From positions 1 through 64,000 of the forward strand of contig NZ_LT835161.1 in NCBI RefSeq assembly GCF_900169715.1: a stretch of 64,000 nt of DNA. Reading direction: 5' to 3'. The notes beneath the pieces are model-generated. The model did not search any database, was not told the DNA's origin, and saw nothing but the letters and a program-made list of their open reading frames with translations. This document shows positions 52,631 through 60,970 of this stretch, piece after piece. Each line of letters begins with the position of its first letter. The first letter of the stretch is position 1. Made by a program: the position numbers and the translations under genes. This stretch comes from Kocuria massiliensis (GTDB lineage Bacteria; Actinomycetota; Actinomycetes; Actinomycetales; Micrococcaceae).

Positions 52631-52732
52631 ATGTGCAAGTGGGCGCACGTCATCAATAAATATTTTCAAGAAAATGCGACAGGGGCCGTGCAAATTGACC
52701 AGAATATCCCCCATGAGTCATTCCCCCTATGA
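52631..52732 (+). CDS. Possible 33-codon leader peptide overlapping the gabP start
   Basis: The frame from ATG 52631 to TGA 52730-52732 has a good ribosome site (AAAAGGA, 7 bases upstream), which the gabP start lacks. It overlaps the start of gabP at 52713 by 20 bases, so ribosomes ending it could start gabP. The encoded peptide resembles nothing known. It may be a chance frame; the site and overlap are the only support. Confidence 0.3.
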   Translation: MCKWAHVINKYFQENATGAVQIDQNIPHESFPL

Positions 52733-54167
52733 TGAGCCCGTTTCGCCTCAAACATCGATGGGTTCCACTGCTCGCCGTATTCGGTCCGGTGAACCGAACG
52801 GACACAAGCTCAAATCGCGACACGTCACGATGATTACCCTCGGTGGAATCATCGGCGCGAGCCTCTTTGTGGGCTCCGGCAACGTCATCCGATCCGTGGG
52901 CCCAGCCGCCGTGGTCTCGTACCTCATCGGCGGCTTGTTGGTTTTCCTCGCGATGCGCATGCTCGGCGAGATGGCGGCCGCGCGTCCGGCCATCGGTTCG
53001 TTCATGGAGTACGCGCGAGAAGGGCTCGGCGACTGGGCGGCTTACCTCGTGGGCTGGCTCTACTGGTACTTCTGGGTGGGCGTCCTCGCGTACGAGTCCG
53101 TTCTGGGTGGAGAGACCCTCCACGGCTGGTTCCCGGCGATTCCGGCCTGGGCGGGATCCTTCGCCCTCTTGGCGCTCTTCGTGGGCACCAACCTGATCTC
53201 GGTGCGGACCTTCGGCGAGGTGGAGTTCTGGCTCGCGAGCATCAAAGTCATCTCCATTGTCGTCTTCCTCGTGGTGGGCGTGCTTTTCGCGCTGGGATGG
53301 TGGCCGCACGCGGACTTCTCGGTGGGTAACCTCTGGCAACATGGAGGATTTGCGCCGCACGGTTTCGGGGTGGCCTTTACCGGCGTCGCCTTGGTGATTT
53401 TCTCCTACTTCGGGACCGAGATCGCCGTGATGGCCGCGGCCGAATCCGAGGACCCCGCCAAGGGAATTCGGCAGGCCACGTCCACGGTGATTTGGCGCAT
53501 CCTGTTGTTCTTCGTGGGTGCGGTCCTGGTGATTACCGCCGTGATTCCGTGGGATGAACTCCCGGTGCCGAGCGACGTTTCGCAAGCTCCGTTTACCCTG
53601 GCCTTTGCGAAGTTTGGGCTTCCCGGGGCCGACTTGGTGATGCAGCTGATCATCTTCACAGCTGTGCTCTCGGTGTTGAACTCCGGCCTCTATTCGGCCT
53701 CGCGCATGTTCGCGGCCCTCGCAGACCAGGGATTCGCGCCCAAATTTGTGACCCGCCGTTCTCGCGGAGGCGTCCCTTATATGGCGCTCTTGGCCTCGAC
53801 GACCGGTGGCGTGGTGGCCACCATCGTTAACTTCGCCGCACCGGATTCCGGTGTCTTCGACTTCATCATGAATTCCGCGGGACTCGTCGCACTCTTCGTG
53901 TACGTATTCATTGCCCTCACGCAAATGAACCTGCGCCGCAAGATGACGCCGGAAGAGCGTGCGGGGCTCAAACTCAAGGTGTGGTTCCACCCGTGGCTCA
54001 ATCTGCTTCTGATGGCAGGCGTCGCGTTTGTCCTGGTGGTCATGCTGACGACGCCGGATGGCCGGAGTCAGGTGTGGACGAGCCTCATTGCGACCCTCGT
54101 ATTGTTGATTTTCTGGCCCCTCGTCCGTCGCGGGCTCAAGAAGCGGAAGGCGGCTCAGCGCGGCTGA
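52713..54167 (+). CDS. gabP: GABA permease/amino acid permease
   Basis: 484 aa from ATG 52713; a later ATG at 52758 is possible and no strong ribosome site is seen at either. About twelve membrane spans of the AAT/APC superfamily: KSRHVTMITLGGIIGASLFVGSG, with GGIIGAS typical of amino acid permeases, then VEFWLASIKVISIVVFLVVGV and FSYFGTEIAVMAAAESEDP. Downstream of gabT, uptake of GABA is the likely role. Its 3' end overlaps the convergent MarR gene by 32 bases. Confidence 0.83.
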   Translation: MSHSPYDEPVSPQTSMGSTARRIRSGEPNGHKLKSRHVTMITLGGIIGASLFVGSGNVIRSVGPAAVVSYLIGGLLVFLAMRMLGEMAAARPAIGSFMEYAREGLGDWAAYLVGWLYWYFWVGVLAYESVLGGETLHGWFPAIPAWAGSFALLALFVGTNLISVRTFGEVEFWLASIKVISIVVFLVVGVLFALGWWPHADFSVGNLWQHGGFAPHGFGVAFTGVALVIFSYFGTEIAVMAAAESEDPAKGIRQATSTVIWRILLFFVGAVLVITAVIPWDELPVPSDVSQAPFTLAFAKFGLPGADLVMQLIIFTAVLSVLNSGLYSASRMFAALADQGFAPKFVTRRSRGGVPYMALLASTTGGVVATIVNFAAPDSGVFDFIMNSAGLVALFVYVFIALTQMNLRRKMTPEERAGLKLKVWFHPWLNLLLMAGVAFVLVVMLTTPDGRSQVWTSLIATLVLLIFWPLVRRGLKKRKAAQRG

Positions 54168-54618
54168 GTCGCAGTGGGCCGTCGTCGGTGAAGCGTTTCA
54201 AAAGTCTTGCGAACGTAGTCTTCTCGTCGACCGTCCACCCCGACGTTCGCGCGTCGATAGCTCTCCTGAGCCGAGAACGAGCCATGTCCATCGCCTCATG
54301 ACCCGCTGGGGTGAGGGAAAGCAGCGCTTGACGTCCGTCGTCCGGAGAACGCTCGACCCGGAGGAGACCCTGCGCGGTCAGGGACGAGCAGCGGCGACTC
54401 ACGACGCTGCGGTCGAGGCCCAGGTGACGGGCCACCGTTGCCGCGTTGACGGACTCCTCTATTCCGAGACAGCGTTCCAAGGCGCTCAGGGTCGTGTACG
54501 TGCCCGCATCGAAGCCCTCGTGAATTCCGGCGGTGAGTTCGGCGTAGAGGGACGTTCTGAAACCTTGGTTGAGTATTGCACCTAGCGCTGCGGAGATCTC
54601 ATGTGCTTCCTGTGACAT
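54136..54618 (-). CDS. MarR family transcriptional regulator
   Basis: 160 aa from ATG 54618. Winged helix: VNAATVARHLGLDRSVVSRRCSSLTAQGLLRVERSPDDGRQALLSLTPAG, the MarR wing with DGR. The 3' end overlaps gabP. It is divergent from a small NTF2-like gene; two palindromes with the shared core TGTGCA lie between, so it probably controls that gene and itself. Confidence 0.88.
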   Translation of the reverse strand: MSQEAHEISAALGAILNQGFRTSLYAELTAGIHEGFDAGTYTTLSALERCLGIEESVNAATVARHLGLDRSVVSRRCSSLTAQGLLRVERSPDDGRQALLSLTPAGHEAMDMARSRLRRAIDARTSGWTVDEKTTFARLLKRFTDDGPLRLSRAEPPSAS

Positions 54619-54627
54619 AGCCGAATT

Positions 54628-54648
54628 ATATGTGCAATATGCACATAT
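54628..54648. promoter_or_regulatory. MarR operator candidate 1
   Basis: ATATGTGC-N5-GCACATAT, perfect 8-bp arms, 10 bases upstream of the marR start. A second site with the same TGTGCA half lies 12 bases beyond. Confidence 0.65.
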
Positions 54649-54659
54649 TTGATATGTTC

Positions 54660-54674
54660 TGTGCATGATGCACA
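54660..54674. promoter_or_regulatory. MarR operator candidate 2, over the start codon of the divergent gene
   Basis: TGTGCA-N3-TGCACA, perfect 6-bp arms. It covers the ATG at 54665-54667 of the divergent gene. The half site is the same as in operator 1. Confidence 0.6.
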
Positions 54675-55072
54675 TAACTGAGGTGGGCCGGCCCCTGATG
54701 AAAAAGATGCTTGATGAGATATTCAACCAACGGCGGGTGCCCCTCGAAGAGATCGTTGAGACGTATTTCGCCCGGGGCTACCGGCAACGGACCAATGGGT
54801 CGTGGTCAACCCGGGATGAATTCGTTTCCCATCTTTCGAGGGTGCGCGACGTCGTCGAAAGCATGGATATCACCGTGGCGAGTGAACTCGTCGAGGGTGA
54901 GCGGTACGCGGATCACCACATCCTCCGAATCCACAAGAGGAATGGCGAATCGACCGTTCAGGAAGTGTACGTATTCGCGCGTCGAGATCAGGACGGACGG
55001 TTCCTCGAGCTTCAAGAGGTCACCCTGATGACCGAGGGCTCAGAAAGGGATCGAGGGCTCGGGCAGGCCTAG
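54665..55072 (+). CDS. Small NTF2-like protein of unknown function
   Basis: 135 aa. Sequence near the C-terminus (ELVEGERYADHHILRIHKRNG then VQEVYVFARRDQDGRFLELQEVTLM) fits an NTF2-like fold as in small SnoaL-related proteins, with the DGRFLELQEV strand. No ribosome site is visible before the ATG, and an operator covers it. A leaderless transcript starting at or near the ATG is possible, a common feature in actinobacteria. Function unknown; likely induced when the MarR protein releases. Confidence 0.55.
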   Translation: MMHITEVGRPLMKKMLDEIFNQRRVPLEEIVETYFARGYRQRTNGSWSTRDEFVSHLSRVRDVVESMDITVASELVEGERYADHHILRIHKRNGESTVQEVYVFARRDQDGRFLELQEVTLMTEGSERDRGLGQA

Positions 55073-55101
55073 ATGCCCTGCCACGAGCTCTCGATGTGCG
55101 G

Positions 55102-55839
55102 TTACGCCGACTTGGCCCAACGCCACCTGTAATAGGCGATCCATGCGGCATTGAGTGCTACGGGTGCCGCCACTTTCGTGAGGCGAGGGGCCAGGCCGTG
55201 GGCTAAACCTGAGGCGACGGCGGTTCCTGCGGTCAGTGCGCCAAAGCGGGTCAGTCGGTTGACAGCGGACCAGCCCAAGAATTCCTGGAGATCCGCATCC
55301 CGAAGGCCCTGCTCTCGGGCGTAGGCGGCGTACGGGATGTCTTCGACGAGCCCGGATATTACGGCGCGAGCACCGTACTTCTTGGACTCACGTTCCACCA
55401 GGGAGAGTGTTTCGGCGGTGATGCCGGGACGGTCCAAGAATTCATTGCGGGTGCGGCGCTTGCCGAGTTCTTGGGCGCGGTAATACGTCAGTGCGCCTCC
55501 CACAAGGGAACCCGCCGTGGCTGAGATGGTGGCGGAGAGCCCGCGCCGGGCATGACGCACCGCGAGGTTGGTGGTCCACACCTCGGGGGAGATGACGCCC
55601 AAGGCACCGTCGGCGATACCGAGGCCGAAGGCCACCACATGAGCGCGGAGTGCACCCGAGCGAGCAGAATTCGAGCCGTTCTTCGCGGAGCCGTTGTGCG
55701 TTCCTCGCGACCTCGTGGATCGCTCGGCGATGGCCTTCTGACGTTCTTTGGCCTCGTGACGGCGCTTTTTGGTCTCGTCCGGCGAGAGGGAGATCTGCCA
55801 CTCGCTGCGACGCTTCTGTTTTTTCGGGACAAACCCCAT
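55102..55839 (-). CDS. Small membrane protein, possible VTT/DedA-like
   Basis: 245 aa. A basic N-terminus (about 70 residues, KKQKRRSEWQ and many K/R) is followed by hydrophobic segments: LRAHVVAFGLGIADGALGVI, ATAGSLVGGALTYYRAQELG, and VAAPVALNAAWIAYYRWRW at the C-terminus. The GSLVGGALTYYRAQELGKR and ESKKYGARAVISGLVEDIPYAAYAREQG segments loosely recall DedA/VTT proteins, which act on lipid traffic; similarity is weak. Function unknown. Confidence 0.5.
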   Translation of the reverse strand: MGFVPKKQKRRSEWQISLSPDETKKRRHEAKERQKAIAERSTRSRGTHNGSAKNGSNSARSGALRAHVVAFGLGIADGALGVISPEVWTTNLAVRHARRGLSATISATAGSLVGGALTYYRAQELGKRRTRNEFLDRPGITAETLSLVERESKKYGARAVISGLVEDIPYAAYAREQGLRDADLQEFLGWSAVNRLTRFGALTAGTAVASGLAHGLAPRLTKVAAPVALNAAWIAYYRWRWAKSA

Positions 55840-55927
55840 CTGTGCTCCTTCGATTGGTGTCCTCCATTCACCCTACCCGCCGCTTATGCTGGACCTATCA
55901 ATCGCTCGTCCGCAGAAAGCAGGAGTC

Positions 55928-56860
55928 ATGGAGGAGAGCACTCGCCGCACTGACCGACCTCGAACCGCGCCCTGGGCCCGAGTCTCCGTTCCTTGGGAGA
56001 CGGTGGAATCCGTGGGCCGCGGAATTCCCGACAACACGCGACATGCCTTAGTGAAGGTCGCTGACGCAGCCCATCGAGCCGGAATCCCGCCACGGAAGCT
56101 ATCGCTGGTGGCCGCCGGAAGCGGGCTCTTGGCGGCGCTGACCTTGGCCCTCAGCGCGTGGGCCGGATCGGACCTAGCGCGATTCTGGTGGTCGTTGCTC
56201 GCCGTAATCCTCCTGGGGCTCCGGCTTGCGGGAAACGTGGTGCTGGAATCGCTCCGAACCAAAGTGGCGGGGAACCGTCGCATCGGAGACATTCCGGTGA
56301 ACCTTATCGACGCGGCCGCCGACGTCCTCTTGCTGCTTGCCGCGGGCGCTGCCACACGTCAGGTTTGGCTCACGTCGGATCATCTCGACACCGGTCTGAC
56401 CCTTGCCTGGACCGCAGCCCTGCTGGCCGTCGTCGCCCCGTACCTCACGGCCCTAGGGGAACTGGGCGAGATCGGCACCTTCCTGCAAGGGCCGATGAAT
56501 AGTCGTCGAACCATGTACGTGCTCATCGCCGCCGGCATCCTGAGTTGGTTTGAAGCCTTGGGATCGGCGAGGGGATATATCTTCGCTGTGGCGCTCGTGG
56601 TGATCGTGGCGGGATGGGTGACGACGATCGTGTTGCGCCTGTGGTTCATGGGCCAGGAGCTCACCGTCCGTCGGGCCGAAGCGGCCGGTCGAATGACCCC
56701 GGCGCTGGATTCTCGGACAGATATCTCCAAGGCCGCGTCTCGCGAGGAACTGGCTACCCGTCGGATCGACTTGGTCCGCCCGGAAACCCCGGCATCCAAC
56801 CTGCGCAGGCCTCCCTCGACACGCGTCGAAGATCCCACGAATGGACCGAAGCCCGCTTAA
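55928..56860 (+). CDS. Membrane protein, degenerate CDP-alcohol phosphotransferase-like
   Basis: 310 aa from ATG 55928 (CAGGAG close upstream). About six hydrophobic segments. The region LRLAGNVVLESLRTKVAGNRR and then IPVNLIDAAADVLLLLA follows the layout of CDP-alcohol phosphatidyltransferases, whose motif is DxxDGxxAR...G...DxxxD. The second half (DAAAD) is kept but the first DxxDG is not. The enzyme may thus be inactive or have changed chemistry. No other family is evident. Confidence 0.5.
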   Translation: MEESTRRTDRPRTAPWARVSVPWETVESVGRGIPDNTRHALVKVADAAHRAGIPPRKLSLVAAGSGLLAALTLALSAWAGSDLARFWWSLLAVILLGLRLAGNVVLESLRTKVAGNRRIGDIPVNLIDAAADVLLLLAAGAATRQVWLTSDHLDTGLTLAWTAALLAVVAPYLTALGELGEIGTFLQGPMNSRRTMYVLIAAGILSWFEALGSARGYIFAVALVVIVAGWVTTIVLRLWFMGQELTVRRAEAAGRMTPALDSRTDISKAASREELATRRIDLVRPETPASNLRRPPSTRVEDPTNGPKPA

Positions 56861-56865
56861 ACCGC

Positions 56866-56905
56866 TGAGGGTGACGCCGTCGTATGCCCGACGTCGTCAC
56901 CCTCA
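56866..56905. terminator. Hairpin terminator between convergent genes
   Basis: TGAGGGTGACG (56866-56876) pairs with CGTCACCCTCA (56895-56905), 11 bp perfect, with inner CCGTCG/CGACG pairing. Positioned between the gene at 55928 (plus) and pknB (minus); likely used on both strands. Confidence 0.65.
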
Positions 56906-56928
56906 ACAGGTGCAGCTACCAGCCCGAT

Positions 56929-59115
56929 TTAGCTCTTGCTGGGCTTCGGCTCCGAGGACTTGGATGGCTCCGGGGCCGAAGACGACGGGCTACTGCTCGG
57001 CTTCGAGTTGTCATTCGAGTTGTTATCCGAAGAGGGCCCTGACGATGGGGACGACGACGGCGCAGGCGCCGGGGTCGCCTTGGGGCCGGAAGAAACGGTG
57101 ATCGTCACCGTCGATCCCTGAGGGACCGAGGTGCCAGCCTGGGCCGACTGCCGAATCACGGTTCCGGCGGGTTCGCTGGAATCTTGGTTCACAATTTCCG
57201 TCGAGAGCAAGGTGTCTTGGCTCGTCAGTGTGGCAATGGCGGCGTCACGGTTGAGCCCGACGACGCTCGGAACCTGAACCTTGCCAGTGGAGAGGATCAG
57301 ATCCACCGTGCTCCCGGCGGCCGCCTGACCTCCGAGTTTGGGTTCGGTCCCGATCACCATGCCGGCTTGAACCGACGCGCTATTGGCGTTTTGTACTCGT
57401 CCCGCTTTGAGCCCCAACTCCTCCAGCCGGGATCGCACGTATGCTTCGGACTGCCCCGCGAGGTCATCGGGAATCGTCACCGAGGAAGGTCCCTTGGAGA
57501 CCTTCAACGTCACCGTAGAGTCCTTCTCGACTTGAGTCCCGTCGACCGGGTCGGTGCCGATCACGTGGCCGGACTCGACCTTGTCGGAGAAGTCTTCCTT
57601 GACGTTGACCTTGAGGCCTTCATTGCGGAGGTTGTCTTCGGCCTGCTGTTCGGCCTGATTCGCGACGGTTGGGACGTTCACGTAAACGGGCTTATTGAGC
57701 TGGTTTTGGTAGTAGAGCCAAGCTCCCAAGGCCGTGGCCGCGAGCAGGAAAATGATGAGTCCGAGGATCACGTTTTTCCAGGCCGTACGGCGTCGCTTCT
57801 TTGCGGCAAGGGCCTTATTTCGCTCGTACTCGTAGAGTTCCTCGTCGGTGTACTCGTCCTGAGCCGACGGAAAGAAACCGGAGACGTTGGCGTCTTCCAT
57901 CTGGGTTTCTGAGCCGTCGCTCGTGGTATACCCGGAGTCGTCGTCCGGGCCGGCGTTTTCGCTCGAGACCAGTGAGGATTCGTAGGCTTCGTCATCGTTG
58001 GCTTGTTCGTGCCTGTCGGCGGCCCGCGACGCCGCAGCCCCCGCACCGGCAGCGGCGACTCCAGCGGCAATGCCGGTGACCCCGCCGATCGCTTGCGTCG
58101 GTTCTTCCTCGTTGGAACCGGCGTGGTCAACGCTGATGCCGTGTGAGGCGTTGTCGAGGGCGTACGCAAAATCCTCGGCCGACTGGAAACGGTCGGCCCG
58201 GTTTTTCTCGAGGGCCTTGAGCACGAGCGCATCGAGGGCGGGCGAGATGTCCTTGCGGAATTCGCTCGGCGGAGCGGGGGTTTCGCGCAGGTGTTTTCCC
58301 ACAATGTCGACACTGGAGTCGCCCTCGAAAGGGGGACGCCCGGCGAGCATCTGATACAGAAGGCAACCGACCGCGTAGAGGTCCGAACGTTCGTCGACGG
58401 TCTCGCCGCGCGCTTGCTCGGGCGAGATATAGCGGGCGGTTCCCATGATGGTCTGGGCTTCGGTGAGCGGTTTGGCGCTTTCCGTCATCGCTCGGGCGAT
58501 GCCGAAGTCCATCACCTTAATGCGTGAGGGTCGGTCGAGGGCACGGTCCTCTTCGGTGCGGTCCAAAACCATCACGTTCGCGGGTTTGACGTCGCGGTGA
58601 ATGATGCCGTGCTCGTGGCTGTAGCGCAAGGCGTCCAACACGCCATCCGCGTAGCTCAGGGCGTGATCAAACGGGAATTGACCCTCGCGGGACATCGCGG
58701 CCTTCAACGTGGTTCCGCTGAGACGCTCCATGACAATGTAGGGGACGGCGTCGGCATCATCCTGATCTTTCAGAATGGTGTCGTCACCTTCGAGGGTGTC
58801 CGCCTTGACCTGAGGCATGGGCGCGGTCGCATCAGGATCGGCATGGGCTTCCTCGGCCGTCATGGGCCGAAAGGTGCCGGTATCGAACACGGCGACGACG
58901 GTCGGATGGTTCAGCGACGCAATGGCCTCAGCCTCCCGGCGGAACCGGGTGCGGAACACGGCGTTTTTGGCATGCTCGGGTCGCAACACCTTGATGGCGA
59001 CCGGGCGACCTAGGCGGGTATCTTCCGCGGCGTACACCGTGGCCATGCCGCCGGAGCCAAGAATCTCTCCGAGCTCGTACCGGTTATCGAGAATGCGAGG
59101 GACGCGCACTGTCAT
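56929..59115 (-). CDS. pknB: Serine/threonine protein kinase with PASTA domains
   Basis: 728 aa from ATG 59115. Kinase domain (residues 13-285): ILGSGGMATVYAAE, K42, IIHRDVKPANVMV (D175), MDFGIAR (203-205 DFG) and GTARYISPEQARG. An acidic insert of about 40 residues (82-122) lies between strands 4 and 5 of the N-lobe. A hydrophilic segment, a membrane span (NVILGLIIFLLAATALGAWL), three PASTA domains and a Ser/Pro tail follow. It senses peptidoglycan fragments or muropeptides outside and phosphorylates division and wall enzymes inside. Follows pknA after a 10-nt gap. Confidence 0.93.
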   Translation of the reverse strand: MTVRVPRILDNRYELGEILGSGGMATVYAAEDTRLGRPVAIKVLRPEHAKNAVFRTRFRREAEAIASLNHPTVVAVFDTGTFRPMTAEEAHADPDATAPMPQVKADTLEGDDTILKDQDDADAVPYIVMERLSGTTLKAAMSREGQFPFDHALSYADGVLDALRYSHEHGIIHRDVKPANVMVLDRTEEDRALDRPSRIKVMDFGIARAMTESAKPLTEAQTIMGTARYISPEQARGETVDERSDLYAVGCLLYQMLAGRPPFEGDSSVDIVGKHLRETPAPPSEFRKDISPALDALVLKALEKNRADRFQSAEDFAYALDNASHGISVDHAGSNEEEPTQAIGGVTGIAAGVAAAGAGAAASRAADRHEQANDDEAYESSLVSSENAGPDDDSGYTTSDGSETQMEDANVSGFFPSAQDEYTDEELYEYERNKALAAKKRRRTAWKNVILGLIIFLLAATALGAWLYYQNQLNKPVYVNVPTVANQAEQQAEDNLRNEGLKVNVKEDFSDKVESGHVIGTDPVDGTQVEKDSTVTLKVSKGPSSVTIPDDLAGQSEAYVRSRLEELGLKAGRVQNANSASVQAGMVIGTEPKLGGQAAAGSTVDLILSTGKVQVPSVVGLNRDAAIATLTSQDTLLSTEIVNQDSSEPAGTVIRQSAQAGTSVPQGSTVTITVSSGPKATPAPAPSSSPSSGPSSDNNSNDNSKPSSSPSSSAPEPSKSSEPKPSKS

Positions 59116-59125
59116 AGAGATTCCA

Positions 59126-60970
59126 TCACCCGTTGGTTCCGTGGGTGGTGCCTGCGGCCTGCTCACCCTGTTGGTTCGAAGAATTCTGCTTCTGTCCTGC
59201 AGCGTTCGGGCTGGAGGACTGCGAAGTGTTCGCTGACGACGGCGTGGGGTTCGCGGTCTGCGAGGGGCTGGAGGACGGCGTCGGTGTTGGCGTCGAATCC
59301 GATCCCGTCGAGACGTAAACATCCACGTTTGAGCCGACGGTCACCTTGGTGCCTTCCGCGGGCGTGGTACGGATGACCTTGCCGGCAGACTGCTCATTCG
59401 AGGCCTGTTCGTGTCGTGTGACGTTGACACCCATCTTGGTGATCTCCTGGATCACGGAATCCGCGTTCTGCCCCACCATGGAGCTGGGAAGGCTCACCGT
59501 TTCAGGTCCCGTTGAGTACACCACCGTGACGTTGGATCCCACGGCAACCTCGCCGCTCGGGGAAACATCCAGCACTGAGTTTTCGGGTTGGTCTGAATTC
59601 TGGCCCTCGGAACGCACCGTGAGCCCCAGGCTGGCCAGCTGAGAGACGACGTCGTCGAGCTTCTTACCCTTGTACTTGCTCACGTCCACCGAAACCATTT
59701 TGGTCGAGCTGGAACTCGATCCTGAAGGCTCCTGGGACGACGTCGTCGACGACGCTGCCGAGGAAACCGTGCCGTTGGCCCCCGGCGACGCCTCTGCCCC
59801 GGTTCCGGAGCCTGCCTGGACGATCCACCAGATGCCCAAGCCGATTGCGAGGAGCAAGACCAGCACCGGGACGAGCCACTTCCAAACGGCGGACCCCTTA
59901 GACGACTTGGAGTCTCGAGAATCCGCGTAGTCGCCCTGGTACTTCAAGGACCGGGGCTCGCCAACCGTCGGCAACTGCGAGGTGGTCGGCTGAGTCTGGT
60001 AGCCGGCGGCGGAGGCGCCCGAGCCGAACCGGGTGGTGCCCCCGTTATTCATGGCCTCGGTTGGGGCCGTGAGCGGCTGGGTCACACCGGTATCCGTGCT
60101 CATGGGCAGGTAGGTCGAGAGGCCCGGAACGGCCTTGACGGCCGCCTTGAGGTCATTGCGGCGAATCGCGTCGACGGCGCTCGCAAGCGTCGTCGCATTG
60201 GCCGGCCGCTGCTCCGGGTCCTTGGACAGGAGGCACATGATCATGGCCTGAGCGGGAACCGGCACAGACTTCGGCAACGGCGGCGGCGGGTCATTGACCT
60301 GGGCCAGTGCGATCGCAATCTGGGATTCGCCGGTGAACGGGCGCTTCCCTGCGAGACACTCGTACCCGATGATGCCCAACGAGTAGAGGTCCGACGACGC
60401 GGTCGCGGTCTGTCCCGTGGCTTGTTCCGGGGCGAGGTACTGAGCCGTGCCCATGACTTGGCCGGTTGCCGTGAGCGGCACCTGATCCGCCAGTCGCGCG
60501 ATGCCGAAATCGGTCACCTTAACGCGGTTGTCGGGCGTGATCATGATGTTGCCGGGTTTGACGTCTCGGTGCACGAGACCCTGAGCGTGTGCCGCAGCGA
60601 GAGCTCGTGCGGTCTGGGCGATGATGTTCAGCGTCCGGTCCGCGGTGAGCGTCTTCTCCCGCTCGATGATGTTCGACAGCGGCTCGCCGGGAACGAGCTC
60701 CATGACGAGGTATGCCGAGCCTTCTTCTTCGCCGTAATCGAAGACGTTGGCGACACCGGGGTGGTTAAGCAACGCCGTGTGGCGCGCCTCCGCCCGGAAA
60801 CGTTCGAGGAATCCGGGATCGCCCGTGTATTCCTCCTTGAGAATTTTCACGGCGACGATGCGACCGAGGACTTTGTCCTTGGCCTTCCAGACTTCGCCCA
60901 TGCCACCGACGGCGATGCGCTCGGTCAGGCCGTAGCGACCGCCGAGGGTCGTGGAAGATGAGGGCCTCAC
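59126..60970 (-). CDS. pknA: Serine/threonine protein kinase with two PASTA domains (PknA-like)
   Basis: 614 aa from GTG 60970, overlapping the pbpA stop (GTGA). Kinase: [64 protein letters not shown] linker and a membrane span ([20 protein letters not shown]) precede two PASTA domains ([40 protein letters not shown]) and a Ser/Thr/Pro-rich tail. The mycobacterial PknA lacks PASTA domains, so this form can also bind wall ligands. Part of the division/growth operon. Confidence 0.9.
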   Translation of the reverse strand: MRPSSSTTLGGRYGLTERIAVGGMGEVWKAKDKVLGRIVAVKILKEEYTGDPGFLERFRAEARHTALLNHPGVANVFDYGEEEGSAYLVMELVPGEPLSNIIEREKTLTADRTLNIIAQTARALAAAHAQGLVHRDVKPGNIMITPDNRVKVTDFGIARLADQVPLTATGQVMGTAQYLAPEQATGQTATASSDLYSLGIIGYECLAGKRPFTGESQIAIALAQVNDPPPPLPKSVPVPAQAMIMCLLSKDPEQRPANATTLASAVDAIRRNDLKAAVKAVPGLSTYLPMSTDTGVTQPLTAPTEAMNNGGTTRFGSGASAAGYQTQPTTSQLPTVGEPRSLKYQGDYADSRDSKSSKGSAVWKWLVPVLVLLLAIGLGIWWIVQAGSGTGAEASPGANGTVSSAASSTTSSQEPSGSSSSSTKMVSVDVSKYKGKKLDDVVSQLASLGLTVRSEGQNSDQPENSVLDVSPSGEVAVGSNVTVVYSTGPETVSLPSSMVGQNADSVIQEITKMGVNVTRHEQASNEQSAGKVIRTTPAEGTKVTVGSNVDVYVSTGSDSTPTPTPSSSPSQTANPTPSSANTSQSSSPNAAGQKQNSSNQQGEQAAGTTHGTNG

